Shown: one piece after another, positions 51,693-60,500 of the stretch | Layout of the letters: each line of letters starts with the position of its first letter | Position numbering within the stretch: the stretch's first letter is position 1 | Assembly: GCF_017255185.1 (NCBI RefSeq) | Contig: NZ_JAFKCZ010000001.1 | Location: 310,001 to 374,000 of the forward strand | Direction: 5' to 3' | Origin: Parahaliea mediterranea | GTDB taxonomy: Bacteria > Pseudomonadota > Gammaproteobacteria > Pseudomonadales > Halieaceae | Length of the DNA: 64,000 bases | Program-made: the position numbers and the translations under genes | The notes under the pieces: model-generated | Told to the model about the DNA's origin: nothing | Seen by the model: only the letters and a program-made list of their open reading frames with translations | Databases searched by the model: none

Positions 51693-52646
51693 TCAATGCG
51701 TTGCGTGCCCAAACAGTGTGGCGAGGCATGCGGCGCTTCGCCGGACCTTGTACCAGGGCTTGATTCCGCGGCCGCGATACGCGATGGTTTTGATGGAATA
51801 GCCGAGCACGCGAATGGAGTGATGGCACACGGCGATGATCGAGTAGAGGGCAGAAGGCAGTCCAGGGTGGTGCTTTCGCCAGTACTGCAAGTCGGCTTTC
51901 TGCTTTTCAACGAAGAAGCGGGTAGGTGAGTTGCTCGAACTGGCTCCGCCATAGTGAATGGCTTTTGCCTGCGGAATGAATACGACGTCCCAGCCTGCAT
52001 CGTGAAATCGTTTGCACCAGTCCATGTCTTCGCCGTAGATAAAAAAGGATTCGTCGAGCACGCCGACGCTATCCAGGGCGAAACGCGACGTTAGCCAAAA
52101 ACAGCCACTTAGAATATCTACCGAAGCAGTGCTGGCATGGTCCCAGTCGCCCATGAAATACCTGTTGAAAAGCCCGCTTTTGGGGAAAATCGAGTCGAGC
52201 GCCAAGGCGCGGCATGTCATATTCCAAAGGGTTGGCGCCGCCCGACAGGAAAGCTGTTGCCTTCCGTCAGCGCCAATGATGAACGGACCCACCAATCCAA
52301 CCGATGCATGGCCCTCCAAAAACTCAACCAGGGTTCGCAGGCAGCCGTTCAGGATGTGTACATCAGAATTTACCAGGGCGATATAGCGGCCCTGGCATAC
52401 GTTTATGCCGAGGTTGTTGGCCTTGGCGAATCCGAGGTTTTCAGAATTACACAGGAGTACGGTTTCGGGAAACTGTTCCTTGACCATGCCAACAGAGTTG
52501 TCATCGGATGCGTTGTCGACAACGATGACCTCAATTTTTCCCGAAAGGCCTTCCTCGCGGATGGATTGAAGGCATTCCCTGAGATAGTCGCTTGCGTTCC
52601 AGCTGACTATAATAATGGACAGGTCAGGTGGTGTTTCCGCTTTCAT
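51693..52646 (-). CDS. Family 2 glycosyltransferase, rhamnosyltransferase-like
   Basis: The ATG at 52646 overlaps the stop of the upstream gene (ATGA) and gives 317 residues; an alternative ATG three codons earlier is possible. Motifs: LSIIIVSWNASDYLRECLQS, EVIVVDNASDDNSVGM, GFAKANNLGINVCQGRYIAL, VNSDVHILNGCL and FIYGEDMDWCKRFHDAGW. The VDNASxD and GEDMDxCxR signatures are those of WbbL-type rhamnosyltransferases, so a deoxyhexose donor is plausible but unproven. Cytosolic, membrane-associated by family. It is translationally coupled to the deacetylase gene. Confidence 0.88.
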   Translation of the reverse strand: MKAETPPDLSIIIVSWNASDYLRECLQSIREEGLSGKIEVIVVDNASDDNSVGMVKEQFPETVLLCNSENLGFAKANNLGINVCQGRYIALVNSDVHILNGCLRTLVEFLEGHASVGLVGPFIIGADGRQQLSCRAAPTLWNMTCRALALDSIFPKSGLFNRYFMGDWDHASTASVDILSGCFWLTSRFALDSVGVLDESFFIYGEDMDWCKRFHDAGWDVVFIPQAKAIHYGGASSSNSPTRFFVEKQKADLQYWRKHHPGLPSALYSIIAVCHHSIRVLGYSIKTIAYRGRGIKPWYKVRRSAACLATLFGHATH

Positions 52647-53722
52647 GATTCGCAACTCGTTGCCTGGTGTAAGTCGAAGTCCGAAAACCCCCCAAACCCT
52701 ACCCGGTCCCGATGCTGTGCAATGTACTTCAGCAGCGGGCGCATTGAACGCGCGTTATAGTCCGTAAATAGCTTGGAATGGCCGATAAGCACAAAGGGGA
52801 TCGGGGTGGGGGAATCTGTAATACCTGATTCCGCGCGTTTTAATGCCGATATCAGTTGCCGGCCGGTACATTGATTGAAATCCGCCTTCCACGCGTGTTT
52901 GGCAAACAGCTTGCTCGCCTGCGTCGCCAGGCTGGAGGTTCTTGTTCGACGACTGGCGGACTGTTGGCTTGCTGGTTCCTGGATGCGGTGATGTCTGCCC
53001 AGTACGGCCCTGTGAAGGCGTCCGGCCGTGGCAAAGGCCGCGATCGATCGGTTTTCCGCGTAGATGGGGAACTCCCAGATGGGTCCGTCCGGTGTGCTGC
53101 GGCAAATGTCTTTCCTGTTCACCCGCCAAGGGCGAAGCGCGCTGTACGCGGAGCGATAGTCAAAGTTCACCCTGCCTTCGCGACGGCCGTACTTGAAGAC
53201 GGAGGTATCAATACGTATATCGTTGTTTTCCAGTGTCTTAACCACATTTTCGGACGGCGATACAGACCAGTTCGCCGCGCGAAATACGTAACATCGATAG
53301 TTGCTGTCGACAGGGCGCAGCATTGACTCGAGAAAACGCTTGCCTGTGTCGACCATGCAGTCCATGCGCCCGGGAGGCAAGCTGGCGAAGTCGTATTCGT
53401 CCCAGTTTTGCTTCCATCGCTTACCATCGAAACGGGCGCCAAAGTACGAGGAATGTATATGCAGCTGGACATCGTGACCGCATTTTATGGCGTCGCGAAG
53501 CTGCTGCTTGATGCTTTGGTAATGAAAGCGATCATTGCCCGTATCCCGGAAGTAGTCCCGGTATTTTATTATCTCGGCAACGTCGGCCATGATCGTGAGT
53601 CTGGCGCCGTATTCGCTGAAGAGACGAAGCAGGCGATCGGTAGGGTCGACCATGAGTGCCATGGGGCATCCGTCGCCGTTTCCGTGAATTTCGTAGTCCA
53701 ATGTGAATATCGATGAGAGCAT
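52643..53722 (-). CDS. Polysaccharide deacetylase-like protein (NodB superfamily, divergent)
   Basis: The 359-residue protein begins SSIFTLDYEIHGNGDGCP, where the Asp of the first NodB motif stands, and has DVQLHIHSSYFGARF, giving the two metal-binding histidines. The fold fits carbohydrate esterase 4-like deacetylases found in glycan loci. No signal peptide is present, so it may act on a cytosolic lipid-linked or nucleotide sugar rather than on the finished polymer. The C-terminal half (after about 230) is not recognised. It overlaps the next GT2 gene by 4 nt and follows the DUF354 gene after 93 nt. Confidence 0.75.
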   Translation of the reverse strand: MLSSIFTLDYEIHGNGDGCPMALMVDPTDRLLRLFSEYGARLTIMADVAEIIKYRDYFRDTGNDRFHYQSIKQQLRDAIKCGHDVQLHIHSSYFGARFDGKRWKQNWDEYDFASLPPGRMDCMVDTGKRFLESMLRPVDSNYRCYVFRAANWSVSPSENVVKTLENNDIRIDTSVFKYGRREGRVNFDYRSAYSALRPWRVNRKDICRSTPDGPIWEFPIYAENRSIAAFATAGRLHRAVLGRHHRIQEPASQQSASRRTRTSSLATQASKLFAKHAWKADFNQCTGRQLISALKRAESGITDSPTPIPFVLIGHSKLFTDYNARSMRPLLKYIAQHRDRVGFGGFSDFDLHQATSCES

Positions 53723-53815
53723 GTTAAAACACTTCGTGTTATGTCCCGATTGCGAAAATTACCATGAACTCACCCAGGGCCTGCTCATTGAACGTGTCAA
53801 CTCTCAGTCGCCCTT

Positions 53816-54886
53816 TCACACGGCATGCGCCTGCGAGCACAGGTTTTCCTGCCGCAAGATCTCTTCGATATGCTCCAGGATCGTTGTGAGGGGAGTGTTC
53901 TGAGTTTCCTCGATTGGCCTGGACGTTTTTTTTCGCAAGCCGATCTCTTGCACTGCGCTCACACTGTCGACCATTACCAGGCGCCGCTGTCGAGCCAGCT
54001 CTTTGTCTACGAGGCCGGCCGGGCCCCTGAAGATGCTGTATACAGGCACATTGAGTGCCGCCGCTTCCCGGTTCATCGTGCCGCCACCGCTCACCACGAG
54101 GTCCGAGTGCCACAGCAGGTCCAGCCCGTTTACGGCGATTTCCGGTACAATCACTCGTTTACCGATGAACCACTCAGGGTGAGAGGCTCGATAGAAAGCC
54201 TCCTGCTTCCGGTTTCTGGGAAGTAAAATGATCTGCAGTTCACTGTTTGAGCAAGCCCGGTCCATGAACGCCTCGAACAGCAAATCGCTTTCAGCTTGAT
54301 GGTAGTGAGATTCTGTCGCGGGCGGCCTCACGGTGACGACGATTTTGTCGGTATTTATCCCCAGCGCCCCCGGTAGTGAAGGGTCCACGACAAAGTCGTG
54401 GGCATAGACGTCCTCCTTGATGCCGTCGTATGCGAGGATGCGTTTCCTGTTTCTGCATTGCAGGCGCTCGCTCCAGATCGCGCTGGGCACTATCTGCCAG
54501 CGTGGCCTGAGTAGCAGTGGTGTTTTTGCATGTTCGTAGTCCATCAGCATGACAGTAGGTATGCGCAGGAGATTACAGATCAGGATTTGCGATCTGGATC
54601 CGTGCGAAAGCGCCAGGGACGGACGCTTGCGCAGCACAAACGGAATCATTTGCACGCTGCGCCAGACGAGCCCCGTTATCTTGAGGAATGGGTTTTTCCC
54701 GTAGTGGCGCCCGATTTTCTGGTAGCGGACACCCAATAGGTCAGCCAGTTGGCATACCTGAAAAGCTTCGCGTGCCGTCACCGCTACCTTTTCCCCCCGG
54801 TCGGTGAGTTGTGCGATGATCGGCCGGAAGAAGGGGACGTGGGGCGTATTGTCCAGGTCGATCCATATTCCGTTGTTGCTGGCCAC
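53816..54886 (-). CDS. DUF354 family predicted glycosyltransferase
   Basis: The 356-residue protein begins NGIWIDLDNTPHVPFFRPII, the DUF354 signature, and continues LTDRGEKVAVTAREAFQVC and SLALSHGSRSQIL. A donor-site-like loop DLVVSGGGTMNREAAALNVP lies near residue 275, as in GT-B glycosyltransferases such as MurG. The family is found in archaeal and bacterial glycan loci; the sugar is unknown. No transmembrane segment is seen. It lies 110 nt from the aminotransferase gene, possibly within one operon. Confidence 0.85.
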   Translation of the reverse strand: MASNNGIWIDLDNTPHVPFFRPIIAQLTDRGEKVAVTAREAFQVCQLADLLGVRYQKIGRHYGKNPFLKITGLVWRSVQMIPFVLRKRPSLALSHGSRSQILICNLLRIPTVMLMDYEHAKTPLLLRPRWQIVPSAIWSERLQCRNRKRILAYDGIKEDVYAHDFVVDPSLPGALGINTDKIVVTVRPPATESHYHQAESDLLFEAFMDRACSNSELQIILLPRNRKQEAFYRASHPEWFIGKRVIVPEIAVNGLDLLWHSDLVVSGGGTMNREAAALNVPVYSIFRGPAGLVDKELARQRRLVMVDSVSAVQEIGLRKKTSRPIEETQNTPLTTILEHIEEILRQENLCSQAHAV

Positions 54887-54996
54887 AGTCTGTCCTGATT
54901 AAGTGGTGGATGGACGCTGTTCGTCGCGCCTTTTGGCTCCGTCGGCTCGTCCTATCCGCGTTACGATTTTTTGCCGGCAGGCTCGTCGGCAAGCTG

Positions 54997-56103
54997 TCAT
55001 GCGGTTTCCTTTAGCGCAGAGCGCAGTACGTTATTCACTTGCATTGCCTCGTGTTTTCCCAGCTCGGCAAAGATTGGCAGCGAAAGAAGTTCTCCCGCGG
55101 CGCGTTCTGTAACCGGCAGATCGCCACTGACGCAACGGCTGGTCGCGTAGGCGGCCTGCAGGTGAACCGGTATTGGGTAGTGAATGCCCGTTTGTATATG
55201 GCTTTTATCGAGGTGTTGTCGTACGCGATCCCTGTCGCGAACACGTATTGCATATACGTGGTACACATGCCTGGTGTTGCTTTGCTCCCAAGGGCATGTG
55301 ATATCACTGCCCGCGAGCAGCTCGTCGTAGTAACTGGCGATATCGCGCCTGGCCGTGGTCCAGGCGTCAAGATGTCGAAGTTTTACGCGAAGTATGGCGG
55401 CCTGAAGACCTTCCATGCGATAGTTGAACCCCTTGTGCACATGGTGGTATTTCCGCTCCTGTCCCCAGTCGCGCAACATGCGTATTTTTTCGGCATACAG
55501 AGGGTTGTCTGTCAGTACGATGCCGCCTTCGCCACAGGCGCCGAGGTTTTTTCCAGGATAGAAGCTAAAACAGCCCATGTCGGCCAGGGTGCCGACCCGC
55601 CGACCCCTGTATTCGGCGCCGTGAGCCTGCGCTGCATCCTCTATGACAACCAGGCCGTACCGCCTGGCTATTTCCATAATAGGGTCCATGTCCGCCGGCT
55701 GGCCATGAAGGTGAACAGGAACGATTGCTTTCGTTTGCGTTGTTATGGCTGACTCTATCAGGCCGGGATCGATGTTCAGGGTGTGTTCGTCGACGTCCAC
55801 GTATACAGCCTGGGCCCCGGTGTAATCGATCGCCGCCACGGTCGCGACAAAGGTGTTTGCAACGGTGATGACTTTATCGCCGGGCCCGATACCGGCGGCC
55901 AGTAGCGCGAGGTGCAAGGCGCTGGTGCCGGAATTCACGCCGACTCCGATACCCGCCGAGCAGTACTGTGCGAACTCATTCTCAAACGCCGTCACCTGAT
56001 CGCCCAGAATCCATTGCGTGCTCGCCAGCGTCTCACTGACCGCCGGCATGATTTCATCCTTGATGCTTTCGTATTGAGCCTTCAGGTCCAGAAACGGTAT
56101 CAT
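54997..56103 (-). CDS. DegT/DnrJ/EryC1 family sugar aminotransferase
   Basis: The 368-residue PLP enzyme shows NSGTSALHLALLAAGIGPGD, VIEDAAQAHGAEYRG (with the PLP-contact D156) and the Schiff-base lysine K185 in SFYPGKNLGACGEGG. It aminates a keto group of a nucleotide sugar. The upstream partner, overlapping by 4 nt, is a Gfo/Idh/MocA dehydrogenase, the pair used to make 3-amino sugars (compare WbpB-WbpE of P. aeruginosa). The exact sugar is inference. Length is typical of the family (about 360-390). Confidence 0.92.
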   Translation of the reverse strand: MIPFLDLKAQYESIKDEIMPAVSETLASTQWILGDQVTAFENEFAQYCSAGIGVGVNSGTSALHLALLAAGIGPGDKVITVANTFVATVAAIDYTGAQAVYVDVDEHTLNIDPGLIESAITTQTKAIVPVHLHGQPADMDPIMEIARRYGLVVIEDAAQAHGAEYRGRRVGTLADMGCFSFYPGKNLGACGEGGIVLTDNPLYAEKIRMLRDWGQERKYHHVHKGFNYRMEGLQAAILRVKLRHLDAWTTARRDIASYYDELLAGSDITCPWEQSNTRHVYHVYAIRVRDRDRVRQHLDKSHIQTGIHYPIPVHLQAAYATSRCVSGDLPVTERAAGELLSLPIFAELGKHEAMQVNNVLRSALKETA

Positions 56104-57137
56104 GCCACTTTCATGCCTCTCCCGTTCCAGCCGAGTTTAACGGGCCTGCCCCGTTCCGAGAGTGACACTGTCGCCGCTTCGAGAATTCGCAGCACGCGCA
56201 GGCCAGCCTGCCCGTTACTGGGCGAAGCTATATTCTCGTTGATACAACGCAGGAACTGCTCGGCTTCAACCTGAAGCGCTTCCCTGATGTCCAGTTCCGG
56301 TGCAAGCATGTCGCCGCTGCGATAGGCCACCCTTTGTTGATAGGCTTTTTCCTTGTCTTCGTGCAAGGTAATTCCCTTGTCATAGATTTTTATCTTTTCG
56401 CTCGGTTCAAGGTCGTCGTACACAATCATCTTGCGACTTCCGCCGAGCAGGGTTTTGCGCAGCTTGACTGGTGATAGCCAGTTCACGTGCAGGTGGGCGA
56501 TACAGTTGTCTTCAAAGAAGACGGTAAGATATGCGACGTTAGCGGGTTGCCCTTTGAGATGACTCACGCCCGACGCCGAGACAGCCGTAACCTTGGACGG
56601 CAATACATAGTCCATTATGGACAGGTCGTGTACAGCCAGGTCCCACATTACGTTGACGTCGGACTGGAACAGGCCGAGATTGACGCGGGTCGAGTCGTAG
56701 TAGTAGATATCACCAATTTCGCCGTCTCGCACTAGATCGCGCATTTTTCTCACCGCACCTGTATAGATAAAGGTGTGGTCGACGTGCAGCACGAGATCGC
56801 GCTTTTCGGCTTCTTCGATTAGGTGCTCGGTCTGCTCGGAATTTTCGGCGATCGGCTTTTCGACAAATACGTGCTTGTTTGCACGCAGGGCCTGCAATGC
56901 AAGTTCGTAATGCGTGGAAACCGGCGTCGCAATAGCAACGGCGTCCAGGTCGGGATTGGCGAGGAGGTCCTGTATATCCGCCGTTACTTCAATTGCCGGG
57001 TTCAGCTGCTTTACCCTGGCCAGCCGCGCGGGGTCGAGATCGGCGACGATTTTGACTTCGGCTCCCTGTGTTGTGGAAAAATTCCGGACCAGATTCGGGC
57101 CCCAATACCCATAACCGACGATACCTATCCTTAGCAA
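56100..57137 (-). CDS. Gfo/Idh/MocA family nucleotide-sugar dehydrogenase
   Basis: The 345-residue oxidoreductase begins LRIGIVGYGYWGPNLVRNF (NAD-binding Rossmann motif GYGYWG), has the catalytic EKP motif (E93-K94-P95 in HVFVEKPIAENS) and WDLAVHDLSIMDY with the catalytic-site His. The start is TTG 57137, supported by a GGGGG ribosome site just upstream; no ATG alternative exists. It probably oxidises C3 of a UDP-sugar for the aminotransferase coded next (4-nt overlap). As first gene of the minus-strand polysaccharide operon it follows a sigma-54 like site at 57216-57231. Confidence 0.92.
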   Translation of the reverse strand: MLRIGIVGYGYWGPNLVRNFSTTQGAEVKIVADLDPARLARVKQLNPAIEVTADIQDLLANPDLDAVAIATPVSTHYELALQALRANKHVFVEKPIAENSEQTEHLIEEAEKRDLVLHVDHTFIYTGAVRKMRDLVRDGEIGDIYYYDSTRVNLGLFQSDVNVMWDLAVHDLSIMDYVLPSKVTAVSASGVSHLKGQPANVAYLTVFFEDNCIAHLHVNWLSPVKLRKTLLGGSRKMIVYDDLEPSEKIKIYDKGITLHEDKEKAYQQRVAYRSGDMLAPELDIREALQVEAEQFLRCINENIASPSNGQAGLRVLRILEAATVSLSERGRPVKLGWNGRGMKVA

Positions 57138-57215
57138 AGTGGCCCCCTATTCATTGGCTAGGTGGAAGCAAGGACTGCAACACTTCGATCCGCGCTGCGA
57201 AGTCTCGCGAGTCGC

Positions 57216-57231
57216 TGCAAGATGCAGGCCA
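57216..57231 (-). promoter_or_regulatory. Sigma-54 type -24/-12 site before the polysaccharide operon
   Basis: Read on the minus strand, TGGCCTG, four bases, TTGCA keeps GG-N10-GC and matches the consensus at 10 of 12 positions. Transcription would begin near 57204, about 67 nt before the TTG start of the first gene. It is divergent from another sigma-54 site 130 nt away. Alone it would not be significant. Confidence 0.45.
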
Positions 57232-57361
57232 ATTTCATGGCCCGCTTCGCTGGCGCACTGCGGTATGAGGCTTTCAGCCGCCCGCTCCTTGCAATGGCTT
57301 GCCAGGTGTTGAGTCGTATCAGTCGGCGGGCCCCAATGCGGATTCCCGGCCCGTCAGTTGG

Positions 57362-57377
57362 TGGCGCGTTATTTGCA
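57362..57377 (+). promoter_or_regulatory. Sigma-54 type -24/-12 promoter of the giant LamG gene
   Basis: TGGCGCG, four bases, TTGCA matches TGGCACG-N4-TTGCA with one mismatch, and GG-N10-GC is exact. It lies 189 nt upstream of the gene. The TGGCGCG half is identical to that before the other LamG protein. The GCTGTC dyads are not present in this 428-nt divergent gap (57138-57565); another dyad, ACTTCG-N10-CGAAGT near 57183-57204, is. No gene is seen in the gap. Confidence 0.6.
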
Positions 57378-57565
57378 AAAGGAATAGAGATATACGGAAT
57401 CAATTCACTGGTGGAGGAAATTCATTGTTCAAGCACTCGGTGGGGCGGGCGCCTGGTTTAACGGGCCATTCAGAATACTGTCCTTTTGTTAAGTAAGCCG
57501 AACACTTTGAAGTACCACGCTATACACCGAGTCATGTCGGGCCGCGCCATGAACAGGAACTGTCT

Positions 57566-60500
57566 ATGAGGACACCCGCGTCCATTTTCGGCGTCTTTCT
57601 CCTGGGGCTATGCTGCATCTGGTCCACGCCGGGTTTCGGCGCCAAGGTTGTGCAGCTGTCCCTCGACGAGGGCAGTGGCACCCAGGCGCTGGATGGCAGC
57701 GGCCAGGGCAACCACGGCGAGCTTATCGGCGGCCCGGCTTATGAGTCCGGCACGGCGGACGGCAGCGCCTACGCGCTGCGGCTGGACGGCGTCAACGACT
57801 GGGTCGATCTCGGCAACCTCGACGTGGCCGGGGCCGGCCTGACGCTGGCCGTGTGGTTCAAGGCGGACAGTTTTCCCGGCGCCGCGCAGGACCCGCGGCT
57901 GCTGTCCAAGGCCGTGGGATTGTCCGACAACGAGCACGTGTTCATGTTGAGCACCATCCGCTCGGGCGACGCGGTTCGCCTGCGCGGCCGGGTGCGGGTG
58001 GGTGGCAGCACGCGGACGCTGATTGCCGATACCGGGAATCTGCTCACCGGGGTGTGGCAACACGCGGCCCTGACCCACGACGGGTCGACGCTGCGGCTCT
58101 ACCTCGACGGGCAACTGGTTGGCAGCGCGCCGCTGGCGGGGGCGATGGACGTGGACCCCTCGATGGGCGTTGCGGTGGGGGCGCAGCCGGGCGGGGGCAA
58201 CCGCCTGTTCGCGGGCCTGCTGGATCGGGTGCAGATCCTGGACCGGGCGCTGGATGCCGGCGAGGTACTGGCGCTGGTCACCGGGAACGGGGCTCCGCAG
58301 GCCGCGGCGGACGAGTACGCGGTGTCCGAGGATACGCCGTTATCGGTGGTGGCGGGTGGCGGCGTATTGAGCAACGACACCGACCCGGAGGGCGACCCGC
58401 TGCAGGCGGAACTGGTGGACGATGCCGCGCATGGCGGCCTGGTGCTGAACGCGGACGGTTCATTTGACTACACGCCCGGGGCCGACTATGTCGGCACCGA
58501 CACCTTTACCTACCGGGCGAGCGATGGCTTGCAATTCTCGTCCCTCGCGCAAGTCTCCCTGGTTGTGGGGGATGTCGCCGACGCGCCTTTGGCGGTGGAC
58601 GATACTTATCTCGCAGTCCCCGGAGAGTCTCTGGCGGTCGCCGCGGGCAGCGGCGTGCTGGCCAACGACACGGATGTTGACAGCGTGACTTTACAGGCAG
58701 TGCTGGAGGCCGGTGTCAGCAACGGTCAGTTGAGCCTGAGTCCGGACGGTTCCTTTACCTATTCACCCGACGTGGGCTACGACGGCAGCGACAGCTTCCG
58801 CTATCGAGCCAGTGACGGCGAACTGGAGTCGGAGTCCGCAACGGTGACCATTATTATCGCCACTCCGCCCGTGGCGATGGCGGATGCCTATACAGTGAAC
58901 GAGGACGAACTGTGGCTGACCACGGCGCTGGACGGCCTGCTGCTCAATGATATCGATTCCAGCGGCGCACTGGATTTAGTGGCTGAACTGGTGTCGGGGC
59001 CGGTCCACGGAACGCTGCAGAGCCTCGGGGCGGACGGTGCCTTCAGTTACCTGCCCGCGGCGAACTTTGTCGGAGACGACAGTTTTGTCTATCGGGCGGT
59101 GGATGGCGGCACGGGTGCCAGCGCCGAGGCGACGGTGACGCTGACGGTGCTGGCGGTAAACGACCCCCCGGTGGCCCTCGCGGACAGCTACCAGATCAGC
59201 GAAAACGGCGCGCTGGTGGTCGGGGTGGCCGACGGCGTGCTGGCCAACGATACCGATGTGGATGGCGACTCGCTGCAAAATGCGACCCTGGTGGACGATG
59301 TCGATCACGGCACGCTGGCGCTGAATGCCGACGGCTCCTTTACCTATATGCCGGAAGCGGGTTACCGCGGCGCAGACCTGTTCAGCTATACCGTCGGGGA
59401 TGGCCTTGCCCTGTCGAACACGGCAACCGTGACGATCGACGTTCAGGCGGAGCTGCCGGTGATCTCAGGTTCGGTGGTGCAGTTGTCCCTCGACGAGGGC
59501 AGTGGCACGCAGGCGCTGGACGGCAGCGGCCAGGGCAACCACGGCGAACTCGTCGGCGGCCCGGCCTACGAGTCCGGCACGGCGGACGGCAGTGCCTACG
59601 CGCTGCGGCTGGACGGGGTCAACGACTGGGTCGATCTCGGCAACCTCGACGTGGCCGGGGCCGGCCTGACACTGGCCGTGTGGTTCAAGGCGGACAGCTA
59701 TCCCGGCGCGGCGCAGGACCCGCGGTTGCTGTCCAAGGCCGCGGGATTGTCCGACAACGAACACGTGTTCATGTTGAGCACCATTCGCTCGGGCGGCGCG
59801 GTTCGCCTGCGCGGCCGGGTGCGGGTGGGCGGCAGCACGCGGACGCTGATTGCCGACGCCGGGAATCTGCTCACCGGGGTGTGGCAACACGCGGCCCTGA
59901 CCCACGACGGGTCGACGCTGCGGTTGTACCTCGACGGGCAACTGGTTGGCAGCGTGCCGCTGGCGGGGGCGATGGACGTGGACCCGTCGATGGGCGTCGC
60001 GGTGGGAGCGCAGCCGGGCGGGGGCAGCCGTCTGTTCGCTGGCCTGCTGGATCGGGTGCAGATCCTGGACCGGGCGCTGGATGCCGGCGAGGTGCTGGTG
60101 CTGGCCTCGGGGAACGGGGCGCCGCAGGCCGTGGCGGACGAGTACGCGGTGTCCGAGGATACGCCGCTGTCGGTGGCGGTGGGGGGCGGCGTGTTGAGCA
60201 ACGATACCGACCCGGAGGGCGACCCGCTACAGGCGGAGCTGGTGGAGGATGTGGCGCATGGCGGCCTGGTGCTGAACGCGGACGGCTCATTCGACTACAC
60301 GCCCGGGGCCGACTATAGCGGTTCCGATACCTTCGTCTATCGGGCGGTGGATGGCAGCACGGGTGCCGGTGCCGAGGCGACGGTGACGCTGACGGTGCTG
60401 GCGGTAAACGACCCCCCGGTGGCCCTCGCGGACAGCTACCAGGCCAGTGAAAACGGCGCGCTGGTGGTCGGGGTGGCCAACGGCGTGCTGGCCAACGATA

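Noticed and set aside
57283-57300. Further minus-strand sigma-54 site (TTGCAATGGCTTGCCAGG region)
   Set aside because: The spacing between the GC and GG elements is nine, not ten, bases, which RpoN does not tolerate.
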